Source of the DNA: Xanthomonas sp. AM6
Lineage (GTDB): Bacteria; Pseudomonadota; Gammaproteobacteria; Xanthomonadales; Xanthomonadaceae
Direction of reading: 5' to 3'
NCBI RefSeq assembly: GCF_025665335.1
Contig: NZ_CP106869.1
Coordinates: 4,853,338-4,917,337 of the forward strand
DNA length: 64,000 nt
In this document: piece by piece, positions 22,262 through 34,436 of the stretch
Position numbering within the stretch: the stretch's first letter is position 1
How the letters are laid out: every line of letters begins with the position of its first letter
Position numbers and translations under genes: made by a program
The notes under the pieces: generated by a model
Database searches by the model: none
What the model was told of the DNA's origin: nothing
What the model saw: only the letters and a program-made list of their open reading frames with translations

Positions 22262-22394
22262 AGCCCCTCTCCCCGGGAGAGAGGTTGGGGCGAGGGTCCG
22301 GCGCGAAGCGTCTCGTGGAATTCGGCTGCACGAGGCTGCGCCCGTGCCTCATCCGCCCGTTCGGGGCTCCTTCTCCCGCCGGGAGAAGGGAACG
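22262..22394. repeat. Dispersed ~135-bp intergenic repeat (copy 2)
   Basis: Same family as 19364-19500: GCCCCTCTCCCCGGGAGAGA at the left, CTCATCCGCCCGTTCGGGGC in the middle and CCTTCTCCCGCCGGGAGAAG at the right. The centre has diverged. Confidence 0.8.
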
Positions 22395-22469
22395 GCCAGC
22401 CGGTTGCCGCCTGAGCGCACTGCCCTACCCCAGGCCCGCCGCTCTCAGCCCACGCACAACCGGCGTTAC

Positions 22470-22499
22470 CAATCCCAAATCCCCACTCCCCAATCCCGG
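22470..22499 (-). repeat. GGGATTGGGGA-type heptad repeat at rep end
   Basis: On the minus strand it reads CCGGGATTGGGGAGTGGGGA followed by TTTGGGATT, 2-3 bp after the rep stop codon. This is the same placement as at 14681-14711. Confidence 0.75.
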
Positions 22500-22501
22500 C
22501 C

Positions 22502-24478
22502 TCAATCGAACAACGCCTGGATCGCCGCCAACCCTGCCGTTGCACGCTCCTTCTTGCGCTCGGCGTCGGCCACCGGGTCGGCGCCGTCCCGCTGCATCTC
22601 CTCGGCGGGAATCTCATCGAAGAAGCGGCTGGGCTTGAGCCGGATGTGCTCGCCGAACTTGCGGGTCAGCTTGCTGTAGCTCATCCACAGCTGCTCCTTG
22701 GCGCGGGTGATGCCCACGTACAGCAGGCGCCGCTCCTCCTGCAGGTTGCCCTCCTCCAGGCTGACCTCGTGCGGCAGCACGCCGTCCTCGCAGCCGACGA
22801 TGAACACGTAGCGGAACTCCAGGCCCTTGGACGCGTGCATCGTCATCATCCGCACCTGGTTGCCGCCGTCGTCCTTGTCGTTGCGCGACAGCAGCGCCAG
22901 CTGCGCGGCCAGGTCGCCGACGGTGGCGCCGCGCGGGCCGCCCTCGAACCACTTGGCCAGTTCCTCCAGATTGTTGCGGCGGCGCTGGAAGCTCGCCTCG
23001 TCCTTGCACTGGCTGCGCAGTTCGCGGATCAGCCCGGACTGCTCGGCGAGCTGGCGCACCACGTCGGCCGAGGACAGCGTGGCCGAGGCGCGGCGCAACT
23101 CGTGCAGCACGTCGACGAAATCGCTCAGGCCGTTGGCCGCGCGCGGCGGCAGCTGCTGCAGCGCGCCCATCGACTCGGCCGCGCGCGACATCGGCAGGTG
23201 CTTGGCCGCGGCCAGCTCGGCCAGCTTGGCCAGCGAGGTGGCGCCGACCTCGCGCTTGGGCGCCTGCACCGCGCGCAGGAACGCGGCATCGTCGTCGGGA
23301 TTGACCAGCAGCCGCAGCCACGACAGCACGTCCTTGACTTCCTGGCGCTCCAGGAACGCGGTGCCACCGGTGATGTGGTACGGCACGCCGGCCAGCTGCA
23401 AGGCCTTTTCCAGCGGCCGCGACTGGAAGTTGCCGCGGAACAGGATGCAGAAGTCGCTCCACGGCGCCTGCTTGGCCGCGCCCAGGTAGGCGATCTCGGC
23501 GGCCACCTTCTCCGCCTCGTGCTCGCTGTCGCGACACTCCCACACGCGGATGCGCTCGCCGTCGGCCTGGTCGCTCCACAGGGTCTTCAGGTGCTCGTGC
23601 GGGTTGTGCGCGATCAGCGCATTGGCCGCACGCAGCACGCGGTTGGAGCAGCGGTAGTTCTGTTCCAGCTTGATGATCTGCAGCGCCGGATAGTCGCGCC
23701 CCATCTGCATCAGGTTTTCCGGGTTGGCGCCGCGCCAGGCGTAGATGCTCTGGTCGTCGTCGCCCACGCAGGTGAAGTTGCCGCGCGGGCCGGCCAGCAT
23801 CTTCAGCAGCCGGTACTGCGCGTCGTTGGTGTCCTGGCTCTCGTCCACCAGCAGGTAGCCGATGCGCTCGCGCCAGGCCATGACGATGTCCTCGTTCTCC
23901 TCCAGCACCTGCACCGGCAGCCGGATCAGGTCGTCGAAGTCCACCGCGTTGAACGTGCTCAGCCGCGCCTGGTAGCGCGCGTACAGGCTGGCCGCTTCCT
24001 GCTCGCGGTTGCTGCGCGCCGCGGCCATCGCCTGCTCCGGCGACAGCCCGGCGTTCTTGGCGCGCGAGATCAGGTTCTTGGCGTCGTCGATCGCGTCGGG
24101 CTTGGCGCCGTGCATCAGGTCCTTGATCTGCGCGGCGGCATCGTCGGCGTCGAAGATCGAGAAGCCGCGCTTGAGGCCCACCGCGGCGTGCTCGATCTGC
24201 AGGAACTTCAGCCCCAGCGCGTGGAAGGTGCAGATGGTCAGGCCGTCGGCGGCGTCGCCGCGGATGCGCTTGGCCACGCGCTCGCGCATTTCCTTGGCCG
24301 ACTTGTTGGTGAAGGTGATCGCGGCGATGCGCTTGGCCGGATAGCGGCCGGTGGCGATCAGGTGCGCGATCTTCTCCACGATCACGCGGGTCTTGCCGCT
24401 GCCGGCGCCGGCCAGCACCAGCAGCGGGCCTTCGCAATGCAGCACCGCGGCGCGTTGGGGGGGATTGAGACCGTGCAT
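22502..24478 (-). CDS. rep: ATP-dependent DNA helicase Rep
   Basis: 658 residues (E. coli Rep has 673). SF1A motifs in order: Q motif LNPPQRAAVLH, Walker A VLAGAGSGKTRVI, Ia AITFTNKSAKEM, II LLVDESQDTND, III FTCVGDDDQSIYAWRGA, IV LEQNYRCSNRVL, V MTMHASKGLEFRYVFI, VI EERRLLYVGITRAKEQLW. The MHGLNPPQRAAVLHCEGPLLV start and the overall length point to Rep rather than UvrD. Rep unwinds 3'-5' and helps forks pass proteins. A heptad repeat follows the stop directly. Confidence 0.93.
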   Translation of the reverse strand: MHGLNPPQRAAVLHCEGPLLVLAGAGSGKTRVIVEKIAHLIATGRYPAKRIAAITFTNKSAKEMRERVAKRIRGDAADGLTICTFHALGLKFLQIEHAAVGLKRGFSIFDADDAAAQIKDLMHGAKPDAIDDAKNLISRAKNAGLSPEQAMAAARSNREQEAASLYARYQARLSTFNAVDFDDLIRLPVQVLEENEDIVMAWRERIGYLLVDESQDTNDAQYRLLKMLAGPRGNFTCVGDDDQSIYAWRGANPENLMQMGRDYPALQIIKLEQNYRCSNRVLRAANALIAHNPHEHLKTLWSDQADGERIRVWECRDSEHEAEKVAAEIAYLGAAKQAPWSDFCILFRGNFQSRPLEKALQLAGVPYHITGGTAFLERQEVKDVLSWLRLLVNPDDDAAFLRAVQAPKREVGATSLAKLAELAAAKHLPMSRAAESMGALQQLPPRAANGLSDFVDVLHELRRASATLSSADVVRQLAEQSGLIRELRSQCKDEASFQRRRNNLEELAKWFEGGPRGATVGDLAAQLALLSRNDKDDGGNQVRMMTMHASKGLEFRYVFIVGCEDGVLPHEVSLEEGNLQEERRLLYVGITRAKEQLWMSYSKLTRKFGEHIRLKPSRFFDEIPAEEMQRDGADPVADAERKKERATAGLAAIQALFD

Positions 24479-24599
24479 GAAGACTTCCCTGGGCCGCGCA
24501 TTGTAACGGGCGCCGGCGCGCGGCGATGCCGGGCCGGCGCGCCGGCGCTGAACGGGTTTCCCCGGCCGTTCCGGCCTGCGGCGCGGCCGGCCGCCGCGC

Positions 24600-24605
24600 T
24601 AGAAT
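24600..24605 (+). promoter_or_regulatory. -10-like hexamer next to tdk start
   Basis: TAGAAT ends 6 nt before the tdk ATG, so transcription would start at or beside the start codon (leaderless). The flanks are extremely GC-rich with no -35 match. Confidence 0.4.
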
Positions 24606-24611
24606 CGGGCC

Positions 24612-25232
24612 ATGGCGAAACTGTATTTCTACTATTCGGCGATGAACGCCGGCAAGACCACGACGCTGCTGCAGTCGGCGCACAACTATCGCGAGCGCGG
24701 CATGCGCACCGCGATCCTGACCCCGCAGCTGGACCACCGCGACGGCAGCGGCGTGGTCGCCTCGCGCATCGGCCTGCGCGCGGACGGCAACACCTTCGTG
24801 CCCGGCACCGACCTGCTGGCGCTGCTGCAGGAGGACATCGCCGCCCACGGCGCGCTGCATTGCGTGCTGGTGGACGAGGCGCAGTTCCTCAGTCGCGCGC
24901 AGGTCTGGCAGCTCAGCGAGGTGGTCGACCGGCTGCGCATCCCGGTGCTGTGCTACGGCCTGCGCACCGATTTCCGCGGCGAACTGTTCGAGGGCAGCCA
25001 GTACCTGTTGGCCTGGGCCGACGAGCTGCAGGAGATCAAGACCATCTGCCACACCGGCAGCAAGGCGACGATGACCGTGCGTGTGGACGCCGACGGCCAT
25101 GCCGTGCAGGACGGCCCGCAGGTGGAGATCGGCGGCAACGAACGCTACGTGTCGGTGAGCCGCGCGGAGTTCAAGAAGATCATGCGCGGCGAAGGCCGCA
25201 TCGATCCGCTGCAGATCGCGCTGCCGCTGTAA
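24612..25232 (+). CDS. tdk: Thymidine kinase, zinc site apparently lost
   Basis: 206 residues. Type II thymidine kinase: P-loop [30 protein letters not shown] with catalytic Glu, [18 protein letters not shown], and the substrate lasso [10 protein letters not shown]. It phosphorylates thymidine for salvage. In E. coli Tdk the lasso domain is held by zinc ligands in the segments TICFCGRKAS and YVSVCRKHY. Here these read [10 protein letters not shown] and YVSVSRAEF, so only the first Cys remains. The fold must be stabilised without zinc. The rest of the protein looks intact. Confidence 0.95.
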   Translation: MAKLYFYYSAMNAGKTTTLLQSAHNYRERGMRTAILTPQLDHRDGSGVVASRIGLRADGNTFVPGTDLLALLQEDIAAHGALHCVLVDEAQFLSRAQVWQLSEVVDRLRIPVLCYGLRTDFRGELFEGSQYLLAWADELQEIKTICHTGSKATMTVRVDADGHAVQDGPQVEIGGNERYVSVSRAEFKKIMRGEGRIDPLQIALPL

Positions 25233-25260
25233 CGCGCATCGCCGAACCGGTGGCGACGGT

Positions 25261-25303
25261 GCTGCTCCGGCGCTGCGCCGTGGTCGCGCAGCGCCGGAGC
25301 AGC
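25261..25303. terminator. Strong hairpin after tdk
   Basis: A perfect 17-bp inverted repeat (25261-25277 with 25287-25303, loop 9 nt; left arm GCTGCTCCGGCGCTGCG) lies 28 bp after the tdk stop. No U-tract follows, so it is a stem that may stabilise the 3' end or slow polymerase rather than a classical terminator. Confidence 0.55.
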
Positions 25304-25497
25304 GCGCAGGGCGGACTGCCCGCGCCGCCATTCGCAGCGGGGCGGTTCCGACCGGGCCCGCCGCTGCGTGCGGGCCTGGTGTCGCGGTCGTGAACGTCAT
25401 CGGAAACGCCAGGCCGGCATAGGCCATCAGTCTATGGATCGCGGCTGCGGCGCGCGTCTAGAATTGGCGGCGATCGCACTCATGGGAAGAGAGAGAC

Positions 25498-26253
25498 ATG
25501 CATCCGTTCAAGGGATATGCCGTCGGCGGCTGCACCGCCCTGGCCGTTGCGGTTCTGCTCGCGCTGTCCGGCACGGCCGCCGCCGCCGACAATGCGCGCA
25601 CGTTCGAAGACATCCCGGCGCAGGTACTGACCGACGGGTTTCTCGAAGCGCATCTGGACCTGTTCTACCGCCGCGCCGGGATCCGCGCCGACAAGAAGGG
25701 CGAGTTCGCCGAGGCCAAGAAGAACTACCAGCTCGCCGCGCGCTATGCCGACAAGCCCTCGCAGGCGCGGCTGGGCGAGATGTACTGGGAAGGCCAGGGC
25801 GGAGCGCAAGACCGCGCGATGGGTTTCCTGTGGATGGCCCTGGCCTCCGAGCGCGGCTACGAGGCATTCACCGCGCGCAAGATGGAGTACTGGAGCCAGC
25901 TGACCCCGGAAGAGCGCCAGCGCGCGATCAAGCAGGACAAGAAGATGCTGGCCGAGTACGGCGACCAGGCGGCCAAGCCGCGCCAGGAAGCGGTCTTGCG
26001 CCGCGAAGCCGGGCGCAGCACCGGCAGCATGCTCGGCCACTCCGGCGCCTCCGGCCTGCAGATCAACGGCCCGCGCGGCGGCAGCATCGACCCGGAAGTG
26101 TTCTACGCCAAGGAGTTCTGGGAACCGGCGGCGTACTGGAAGCTGCAGGACCGGGTCTGGGACGGGCGCACGCCCGGCCGCGTGGACATCGGCGATGTCG
26201 AGGACATCACCCAGGAGACCGCGCCGAAGCCGCAGGAACCGGCCAAGCCCTGA
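25498..26253 (+). CDS. Secreted Sel1/TPR-like repeat protein
   Basis: 251 residues. A signal peptide ends near GTAAAA. A helical region with Sel1-like features follows (YQLAARYADKPSQARLGEMYWEGQGGAQDRAMGFLWMALASERG), and the tail is Pro/Lys-rich. A good ribosome site (GGAAGAGAGAG) precedes the ATG. The end segment (SIDPEVFYAKEFWEPAAYWKLQDRVWDGRTPGRVDIGDVE) looks conserved but matches no family I know. Sel1-like proteins usually scaffold protein contacts in the periplasm. Function is unknown. Confidence 0.7.
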   Translation: MHPFKGYAVGGCTALAVAVLLALSGTAAAADNARTFEDIPAQVLTDGFLEAHLDLFYRRAGIRADKKGEFAEAKKNYQLAARYADKPSQARLGEMYWEGQGGAQDRAMGFLWMALASERGYEAFTARKMEYWSQLTPEERQRAIKQDKKMLAEYGDQAAKPRQEAVLRREAGRSTGSMLGHSGASGLQINGPRGGSIDPEVFYAKEFWEPAAYWKLQDRVWDGRTPGRVDIGDVEDITQETAPKPQEPAKP

Positions 26254-26294
26254 GCCGGCTGCAATGCGCGGCGCCGGACACGCCGCGGCGCCGC

Positions 26295-26602
26295 CAAAAG
26301 CGTCGGGACTGAAGTCCCTCCCACAGTGCATCCGGCCTGCCCTGCGCAAGCCTCTGCAGGAGCGGTTTCAGCCGCGACGAGCGAAGCTCGGCAAGTTCAG
26401 AGCATCGAGGTTGCCCGCCGCAGCGCATCCGGCCTGCTCTCCGCAGACCCCTGTAGGAGCGGCTTCAGCCGCGACGAGCGAAGCCCGGCAGTTTCAGCGC
26501 ACCGCAAAAAGCACCGGGTGAGACCTCTCCTGCAGTGCACCCGGCCGTCTCCGCGCAGGGCCCTGCAGGAGCGGCTTCAGCCGCGACGAAAGAAACCCGG
26601 CA
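26295..26602. repeat. REP cluster downstream of Sel1-like gene
   Basis: Four or more REP-type elements: TCGGGACTGAAGTCCCTCCC near 26303, GCAGGAGCGGTTTCAGCCGC near 26356, GTAGGAGCGGCTTCAGCCGC near 26453 and GCAGGAGCGGCTTCAGCCGC near 26565. Each is followed by CGACGA(G/A)CGAA-type flanks and separated by diverged copies of (CA)GTGCATCCGGCC. It fills the gap between two convergent genes. Confidence 0.88.
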
Positions 26603-26703
26603 GCATCAGCCGCACCGGATCGCGCGCCGCATCGCGCGGCGATCCAACGCACGCACCGATGCCGCACGGCGACACCGCGCCAGGCGGCATCGCCCGGCCG
26701 CAC

Positions 26704-28308
26704 TCAATACAGCTTGCGCTCGGCCGCCGGCGGCGGCGTCCACTGGTACAGCCAGGTCTCGGTCAGCGGCTTGCCGCCGGCGCGCAGGAACAGGCGGATG
26801 TCGATCTGCTGCGTGCCCGCGTCCGGCGGCACCACGTCGAACATCGCGCGATAGCCGGAGAGCTCGTGCAGCGGCCGCGCCGAGACGATCTCGGTGCTGC
26901 CGCGGCTCAGTTGCAGCACTGCCTCGACCTTGGCGTCCTTGTCCTTGCCCAGCGCGGCCAGCTCGCCGCCGACGAAGTCCACCGCGAAGCGCCAGGAGAA
27001 GTGCTCGCGCTTCTTCCCGACCACGCCGCCCAGGCCGGTACGCGTGGCCACGCAATGCGCCAACGGCGAGGCCGCCGGCGGCTGCGCGCCCCAGTACAGG
27101 CGATAGCCGAACAGCAGTTCCTGCCCGGGCTGCGGCTTGTCCTGCGGATTCCAGAACGCGACGATGTTGTCGAAGGTCTCGTCGACGGTGGGGATCTCCA
27201 CCAGCTGCACCGAGCCCTTGCCCCAGCCCTGCTTCGGTTCCACCCACAGGCACGGGCGCTTCTCGTAGTACACGCCGTCGTCGTGGTAGTGGTCGAAGTT
27301 GCGGTCGCGCTGCAGCAGGCCGAAACCGCGCGGGTTCTCGTCGACGAACATGTTGAAGCGCAGCTGCGGCGGATTGCACAGCGGCCGCCAGATCCATTCG
27401 CCGCCGCCGGTCCACATCGCCAGGCCGTCGGTGTCGTGGATCTCCGGGCGCCAGTCCCAGTCCATGCGGCGGTCGTTCTCGCCGACCTGGTACATGCTGG
27501 TGCACGGCCCCAGGCCCAGCCGCTCGATGGTCTTGCGCGGGTACAGCGCGCTGTCGATGTCCATCAGCAGCACGTCGCCGTTGGTGATCGCGAAGCGGTA
27601 GGCGCCGGCCACGCTGGGCGAGTCCAGCAGCGCGTACACCACCACCGTGTCCGAGCCGGCCTTGGGCTGCTCCAGCCAGTAGGCGATGAAGTCGGGGAAT
27701 TCCTCCGGCCCGCCGGTGCCGGTATCGATCGCCAGGCCGCGCGCGGACTGGCCGTACTGGCCTTCCTTGCCCACCGCGCGGAAATAGCTGGCGCCGAGGA
27801 ACGCGGCGAAGTCGCGGTCGGTGTCCTGCTTGGTGTTGAGGCGGAAACCGGCGAACCCCAGTTCCTTGGGCAGGTGCTTGCCCTGCAGGCCGCTCTTGCC
27901 GTAGTCGAATGCGGCGCCGTCGTAGGCCAGTTCCTGCGCCTGCCCGTCGACCAGGTCGAACATGTGCACCGGCGTCTTGAAGTACAGGCCCAGGTGGAAG
28001 AACTTGGCCTGGAATTTCGGCCCCTGGTCGGCCGCCCACAGCGCGTGGTCCTGGCGGTAGCGGATCGACTGGTACTGGTCCCAGTCCAGCGCTTCCAGCG
28101 GTCCCGGCAGCGCCCGCTTGTGGCTCTGGTACGGCGCCTGGGCCATGGCCCGGGCGTGGCCCTTGAGCCAGGCGTAGTCGAAGGGCTGCGGCTTGCCCAG
28201 GCGGCGCAGGCCGACCGCGGGCGCGGCCTGGCCGAGCATCGGCATCGCGGGCAAGCCCATGGCGGCGAAGGCGGCGGCGGCGTTCTTGAGGAAATCGCGT
28301 CGTTGCAT
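26704..28308 (-). CDS. opgD: Glucan biosynthesis protein D, Tat-exported
   Basis: 534 residues. MQRRDFLKNAAAAFAAMGLP is a twin-arginine signal peptide (RRDFLK at 3-8), which selects the start at 28308. The mature part is the MdoG/OpgG-like periplasmic glucan protein: FHLGLYFKTPVHMFDLVDG, DFPDFIAYWLEQP-type and SMYQVGENDRRMDWDWRPEIHDTDGL blocks, and YYEKRPCLWVEPKQGWGKG. It acts on osmoregulated periplasmic glucan backbones. It is a likely client of TatABC encoded at 12982-14510. No opgH or opgG is adjacent. Confidence 0.93.
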   Translation of the reverse strand: MQRRDFLKNAAAAFAAMGLPAMPMLGQAAPAVGLRRLGKPQPFDYAWLKGHARAMAQAPYQSHKRALPGPLEALDWDQYQSIRYRQDHALWAADQGPKFQAKFFHLGLYFKTPVHMFDLVDGQAQELAYDGAAFDYGKSGLQGKHLPKELGFAGFRLNTKQDTDRDFAAFLGASYFRAVGKEGQYGQSARGLAIDTGTGGPEEFPDFIAYWLEQPKAGSDTVVVYALLDSPSVAGAYRFAITNGDVLLMDIDSALYPRKTIERLGLGPCTSMYQVGENDRRMDWDWRPEIHDTDGLAMWTGGGEWIWRPLCNPPQLRFNMFVDENPRGFGLLQRDRNFDHYHDDGVYYEKRPCLWVEPKQGWGKGSVQLVEIPTVDETFDNIVAFWNPQDKPQPGQELLFGYRLYWGAQPPAASPLAHCVATRTGLGGVVGKKREHFSWRFAVDFVGGELAALGKDKDAKVEAVLQLSRGSTEIVSARPLHELSGYRAMFDVVPPDAGTQQIDIRLFLRAGGKPLTETWLYQWTPPPAAERKLY

Positions 28309-28606
28309 GGGCCGGATCGAAGCGGAGAGGGGCTCCATCATAGACAAGCGGCGTTCAAGACGTGTCACCCGCTGCCGCGCAGATCGCGCCGCGGTGGCAT
28401 GCGCACCGGCGAGGAAAGAGGACGCGAGCGCATGTCCATGCCGAACGATGGCGCGGTCGCAGGCACGCGCAGCGGCCGCCTGCGGCTTGGGCCTGGCGGG
28501 CGACGCGCGACCCGATCACCAACCAGGCGCCGCGCACGCAGCGCCCGCCGACGCTACCGGAGCCAACGCGAATCGGGCGGGTGGCGCACGCCGAACGCGC
28601 CAGGCG

Positions 28607-29701
28607 CTACGGCGTGGCGCAGGCGCCCTCCAACGCCAGCGCCGCGGCATGCCGGCACAGGAAGCGGCGCTGCTGCGCCGGATCGTCGCCGCCGGCATAG
28701 TCCAGCAGCGTCCACTGCTCCTCGGCCTGCATGCGCTGGCCCGGCGCCAGGGTCCGGTACGGCGCATGCACTTCGATTTCCAGCAGGCCGCTGCCCGGAT
28801 CCGCCGCCGGCGCATCCAGGTAGAACTCCACCTGGCCCTGCTCGGGATGGATGCGCGCGCGCGGCTGGTGCGCGAAGCGGATCACCCAGGCCTGGCCGCC
28901 GGCGAAGGCGGCGATCCAGCCGGCCGACGGCTGCAGCAGCAGCTTGCCGCGCTGCCCGGCGCTGCCCGGCGGCGGCGCGGCGGCCAGTGCCATCATGCCG
29001 TCGCGCAACGCGTACTGCGGCGGTGCGTAGCCGGCGCCATCGCTGGGCTGCACGCGGATGTCGGTGGCGGCGGCGACCGGCACCAGCACCCGCGTGGCCG
29101 CGGCGACCCGGGTGTTGAACCACAGGTCCCAGGCCACCGCGGTCTTGCGCACGTTCTGCGCCTGGACCTGCAGCAGCACGCTGTCGGCGCGCTGCGGCGA
29201 CAGCGCGAAGGTCTTGTGCAGGCGCACGCCGCTGACCGGGCTGTCCACGCCGCGCAGTTGCAGGCGGCGCGGGGAACGCGCGGTGACGGTGGTGGTGGCG
29301 AAGCTCAGGTACGGGTCCGGCGGCCAGTTCGCGTGCGCCGCGCGCCGCGCCGGATTGGCGTCCTGGTGCTGCCACCAGGCGCTCTGCGGCCCGACCCAGA
29401 CGTCGTGGCCGAAATAGGGGATATCGCCGGCCATCGCATCGACCGGCGGCGTCGGCTGGCGCTGCACCGCCTCGCCGACCTTGACCAGGTTCGGCCCGGT
29501 GCTGCGCTGGAACCCCAGCACGCGCCCGCCCAGGGTCGGAGTGACGGTGAGCCGGATCACACCGTTGTCCATGATCCACGGCGTATTCGCAGCGACGCCA
29601 GGCGCCGACGCCGGCGCGGCGGCCGCGAGCAGCGGCCAGGCACCCAGAAGCGCGAGCAGCGCCACGCGCGGGCGCCATCCATTGGGCGTGTCGGTCTGCA
29701 T
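28607..29701 (-). CDS. DUF4380-type secreted protein
   Basis: 364 residues with a signal peptide (MQTDTPNGWRPRVALLALLGAWPLLAAAAP in two overlapping parts). The mature part has a galactose-mutarotase-like beta-sandwich pattern (NGVIRLTVTPTLGGRVLGFQ, WVGPQSAWWQH, VAWDLWFNTRV, GWIAAFAGGQAWVIRFA). This resembles DUF4380 proteins, which are carbohydrate-linked but uncharacterised. It lies upstream of opgD on the same strand with a gap of about 300 bp, so a glucan-related role is possible but unproven. Confidence 0.65.
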   Translation of the reverse strand: MQTDTPNGWRPRVALLALLGAWPLLAAAAPASAPGVAANTPWIMDNGVIRLTVTPTLGGRVLGFQRSTGPNLVKVGEAVQRQPTPPVDAMAGDIPYFGHDVWVGPQSAWWQHQDANPARRAAHANWPPDPYLSFATTTVTARSPRRLQLRGVDSPVSGVRLHKTFALSPQRADSVLLQVQAQNVRKTAVAWDLWFNTRVAAATRVLVPVAAATDIRVQPSDGAGYAPPQYALRDGMMALAAAPPPGSAGQRGKLLLQPSAGWIAAFAGGQAWVIRFAHQPRARIHPEQGQVEFYLDAPAADPGSGLLEIEVHAPYRTLAPGQRMQAEEQWTLLDYAGGDDPAQQRRFLCRHAAALALEGACATP

Positions 29702-30121
29702 GGGCGGCCTGCGATCGAGGAAGGGAAGCGCGATTGTGGCCGCTGCGCGGCGCCGGCGACAGCCGAGGCGCCGTTCACCTCCGCGGAGCGCCGGGTGGCC
29801 GCAGGCCATCGGTTGCGACAGGCGCCATCGCCGCACCGCGCCGCGACGTCGGCGACAACGGCGACGACGTCGCCGCCGTCGATGGCGGCAGGTCGTCCGG
29901 CGCGCCGGCCCGGGACATGGCGATGATCCCCACGATCTCTGCGCGTCGTTGTGGCCGTGCGTACAGCCCGTGTCCACGGCGGCCTGCACGCGCCGTGCCG
30001 CCGCTGCTGCCGGGCCGCACCATGGTGGTGACGCTGGGCGCGATGGCCGCAGCCGCCCTCCAGACGGCGACATCTGCCTCAAGCGCTCGCGAAGGTGTGA
30101 TCGCGGCGCTCGCCCCCGGCC
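29702..30121. other. Intergenic region
   Basis: 420 bp between the kinase gene end and the DUF4380 gene start, both on the minus strand. It holds GC-rich imperfect GGCGACGAC-type repeats near 29849-29890. No gene, clear hairpin or promoter was recognised. Confidence 0.4.
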
Positions 30122-32968
<2,847 letters not shown>

Positions 32969-32987
32969 GCGGTGCTCCGGTCGGGGT

Positions 32988-33554
32988 CTAGTGGTCCTGC
33001 ATCGCCGCCAGCAGGAAGATGCGCGCCTTCTGCCAGTCGCGGCGGATGCTGCGTTCGGAGCGCTGCATCAGCTCGGCGATCTCCTGTTCCGACAGGCCGG
33101 CGAAATACCGCAGCTCCACCACCTGGGCCAGGCGCTCATCGAGCGCCTGCAACCGGTTCATCGCCACGTCCAGCGCCAGCAGGTCCTCGTCCAGGCGCAC
33201 CCCGCCGCTGTCCTCGGGGATCTCGGCGACGCGCTTGAGATCGCCGCCGCGCTTGCGGGTCAGGCGGTTGCGCGCGTAGTCGACCACCACGCTGCGCATC
33301 GCCGAGGCGGCATAGGCGAAGAAGTGCGCGCGGCCGTCGAAGCGGGCCATGCCGCGCGAGCCGAGCAACTTCAGGTAGGACTCGTGGACCAGCGAGGTGG
33401 CGTCCAGGGTCTGGCCGTGCTGCCCGGCCAACTGGCGCCGGGCCATGCCGTGCAGTTCCTGGTAAAGGGTGCTGAGCACGCGATCCAGCGCCGCGCGGTC
33501 GCCGCCGCGCGCGGCATCCAGCCACACGGTGATCTCGGGTGCGGTCTCTACCAC
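32988..33554 (-). CDS. ECF-type sigma factor (ECF43-like)
   Basis: 188 residues from a GTG start. Region 2 (LVHESYLKLLGSRGMARFDGRAHFFAYAASAMRSVVVDYARNRLTRKRGG) and region 4 (LDERLAQVVELRYFAGLSEQEIAELMQRSERSIRRDWQKARIFL) are those of the PF07638 'ECF-like' group. No anti-sigma gene is present; the next gene is a transmembrane Ser/Thr kinase, the expected activator by phosphorylation in this group. Target promoters are unknown. Confidence 0.92.
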   Translation of the reverse strand: MVETAPEITVWLDAARGGDRAALDRVLSTLYQELHGMARRQLAGQHGQTLDATSLVHESYLKLLGSRGMARFDGRAHFFAYAASAMRSVVVDYARNRLTRKRGGDLKRVAEIPEDSGGVRLDEDLLALDVAMNRLQALDERLAQVVELRYFAGLSEQEIAELMQRSERSIRRDWQKARIFLLAAMQDH

Positions 33555-33623
33555 GGCGGTCTCTCCTCCGGCCGGGAGTCGCGCGGACTATAGCGCGCGG
33601 CGGCGGCCAGCGGCCGCCGTCCG

Positions 33624-34436
33624 TCAGCGCTGGCAGCTCCCGCACCAGACGCTGGCGCGCTGGCCGATGCTGGCATGGCGCAGCGCCCGCCCGCAGCGCT
33701 TGCAGGCCTCGCCCTCGCGGCCGTAGACCGCCAGCTCCTGCTCGAAATACCCGGGCGCGCCGTCCGGACTGATGAAGTCGCGCAGGGTCGTGCCGCCGCG
33801 GTCGATGGCGTAGCCCAGGATCGCCTTGGCCGCCTCGGCCAGGCGCGCATAGCGCGCCCGCGAGACCTCCCCGGCCTCGCGCAGCGGACTGATTCCTGCC
33901 TGGAACAGGCTTTCGGCGGCATAGATGTTCCCGACCCCGACCACGATGCGTTGGTCCATCAAGAACGTCTTTACCGGCGCACTCCGGCCACGGCTGCGCC
34001 GGAACAGGTAATCCCCGTCGAATTCCGGCGACAGCGGCTCCGGCCCGAGCTCCTCGAGCAGCGGGTGGATCTGGCCCGGCGCCTGCCACAGCAGGCAGCC
34101 GAACCGGCGCGGATCGTTGAAGCGCAGCACGCGCCCGTCTTCCAGGCTGATGTCGACATGGTCGTGCGCCCGCGGCGGCGTGTCCCCGGGCAGCACCCGC
34201 AGGCTGCCGGACATGCCCAGGTGCAGCAGCGCGCTGCCGGCCGCGGTGTCCATCAGCAAGTACTTGGCGCGGCGGCGGATGCCGTCGATACGCTGCCCGG
34301 GCAACTGCTGCGCCACCTCCGCCGGGATCGGCCAGCGCAGGTCCGGCCGCCGCAGGATCACGCCATGGATGCGGCGCCCCAGCAGATGCGGCTCCAGGCC
34401 GCGCCGGGTGGTTTCTACTTCGGGGAGTTCGGGCAT
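33624..34436 (-). CDS. mutM: Formamidopyrimidine-DNA glycosylase
   Basis: 270 residues, normal for Fpg. [20 protein letters not shown] supplies the catalytic N-terminal Pro and Glu after Met removal. Lys in [25 protein letters not shown] (helix-two-turn-helix), and the C-terminal zinc finger [10 protein letters not shown]...CGSC with the intercalating Arg are all present. It removes 8-oxoguanine. The ATG at 34436 is the only start giving a free Pro2; longer upstream frames are excluded. Confidence 0.97.
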   Translation of the reverse strand: MPELPEVETTRRGLEPHLLGRRIHGVILRRPDLRWPIPAEVAQQLPGQRIDGIRRRAKYLLMDTAAGSALLHLGMSGSLRVLPGDTPPRAHDHVDISLEDGRVLRFNDPRRFGCLLWQAPGQIHPLLEELGPEPLSPEFDGDYLFRRSRGRSAPVKTFLMDQRIVVGVGNIYAAESLFQAGISPLREAGEVSRARYARLAEAAKAILGYAIDRGGTTLRDFISPDGAPGYFEQELAVYGREGEACKRCGRALRHASIGQRASVWCGSCQR

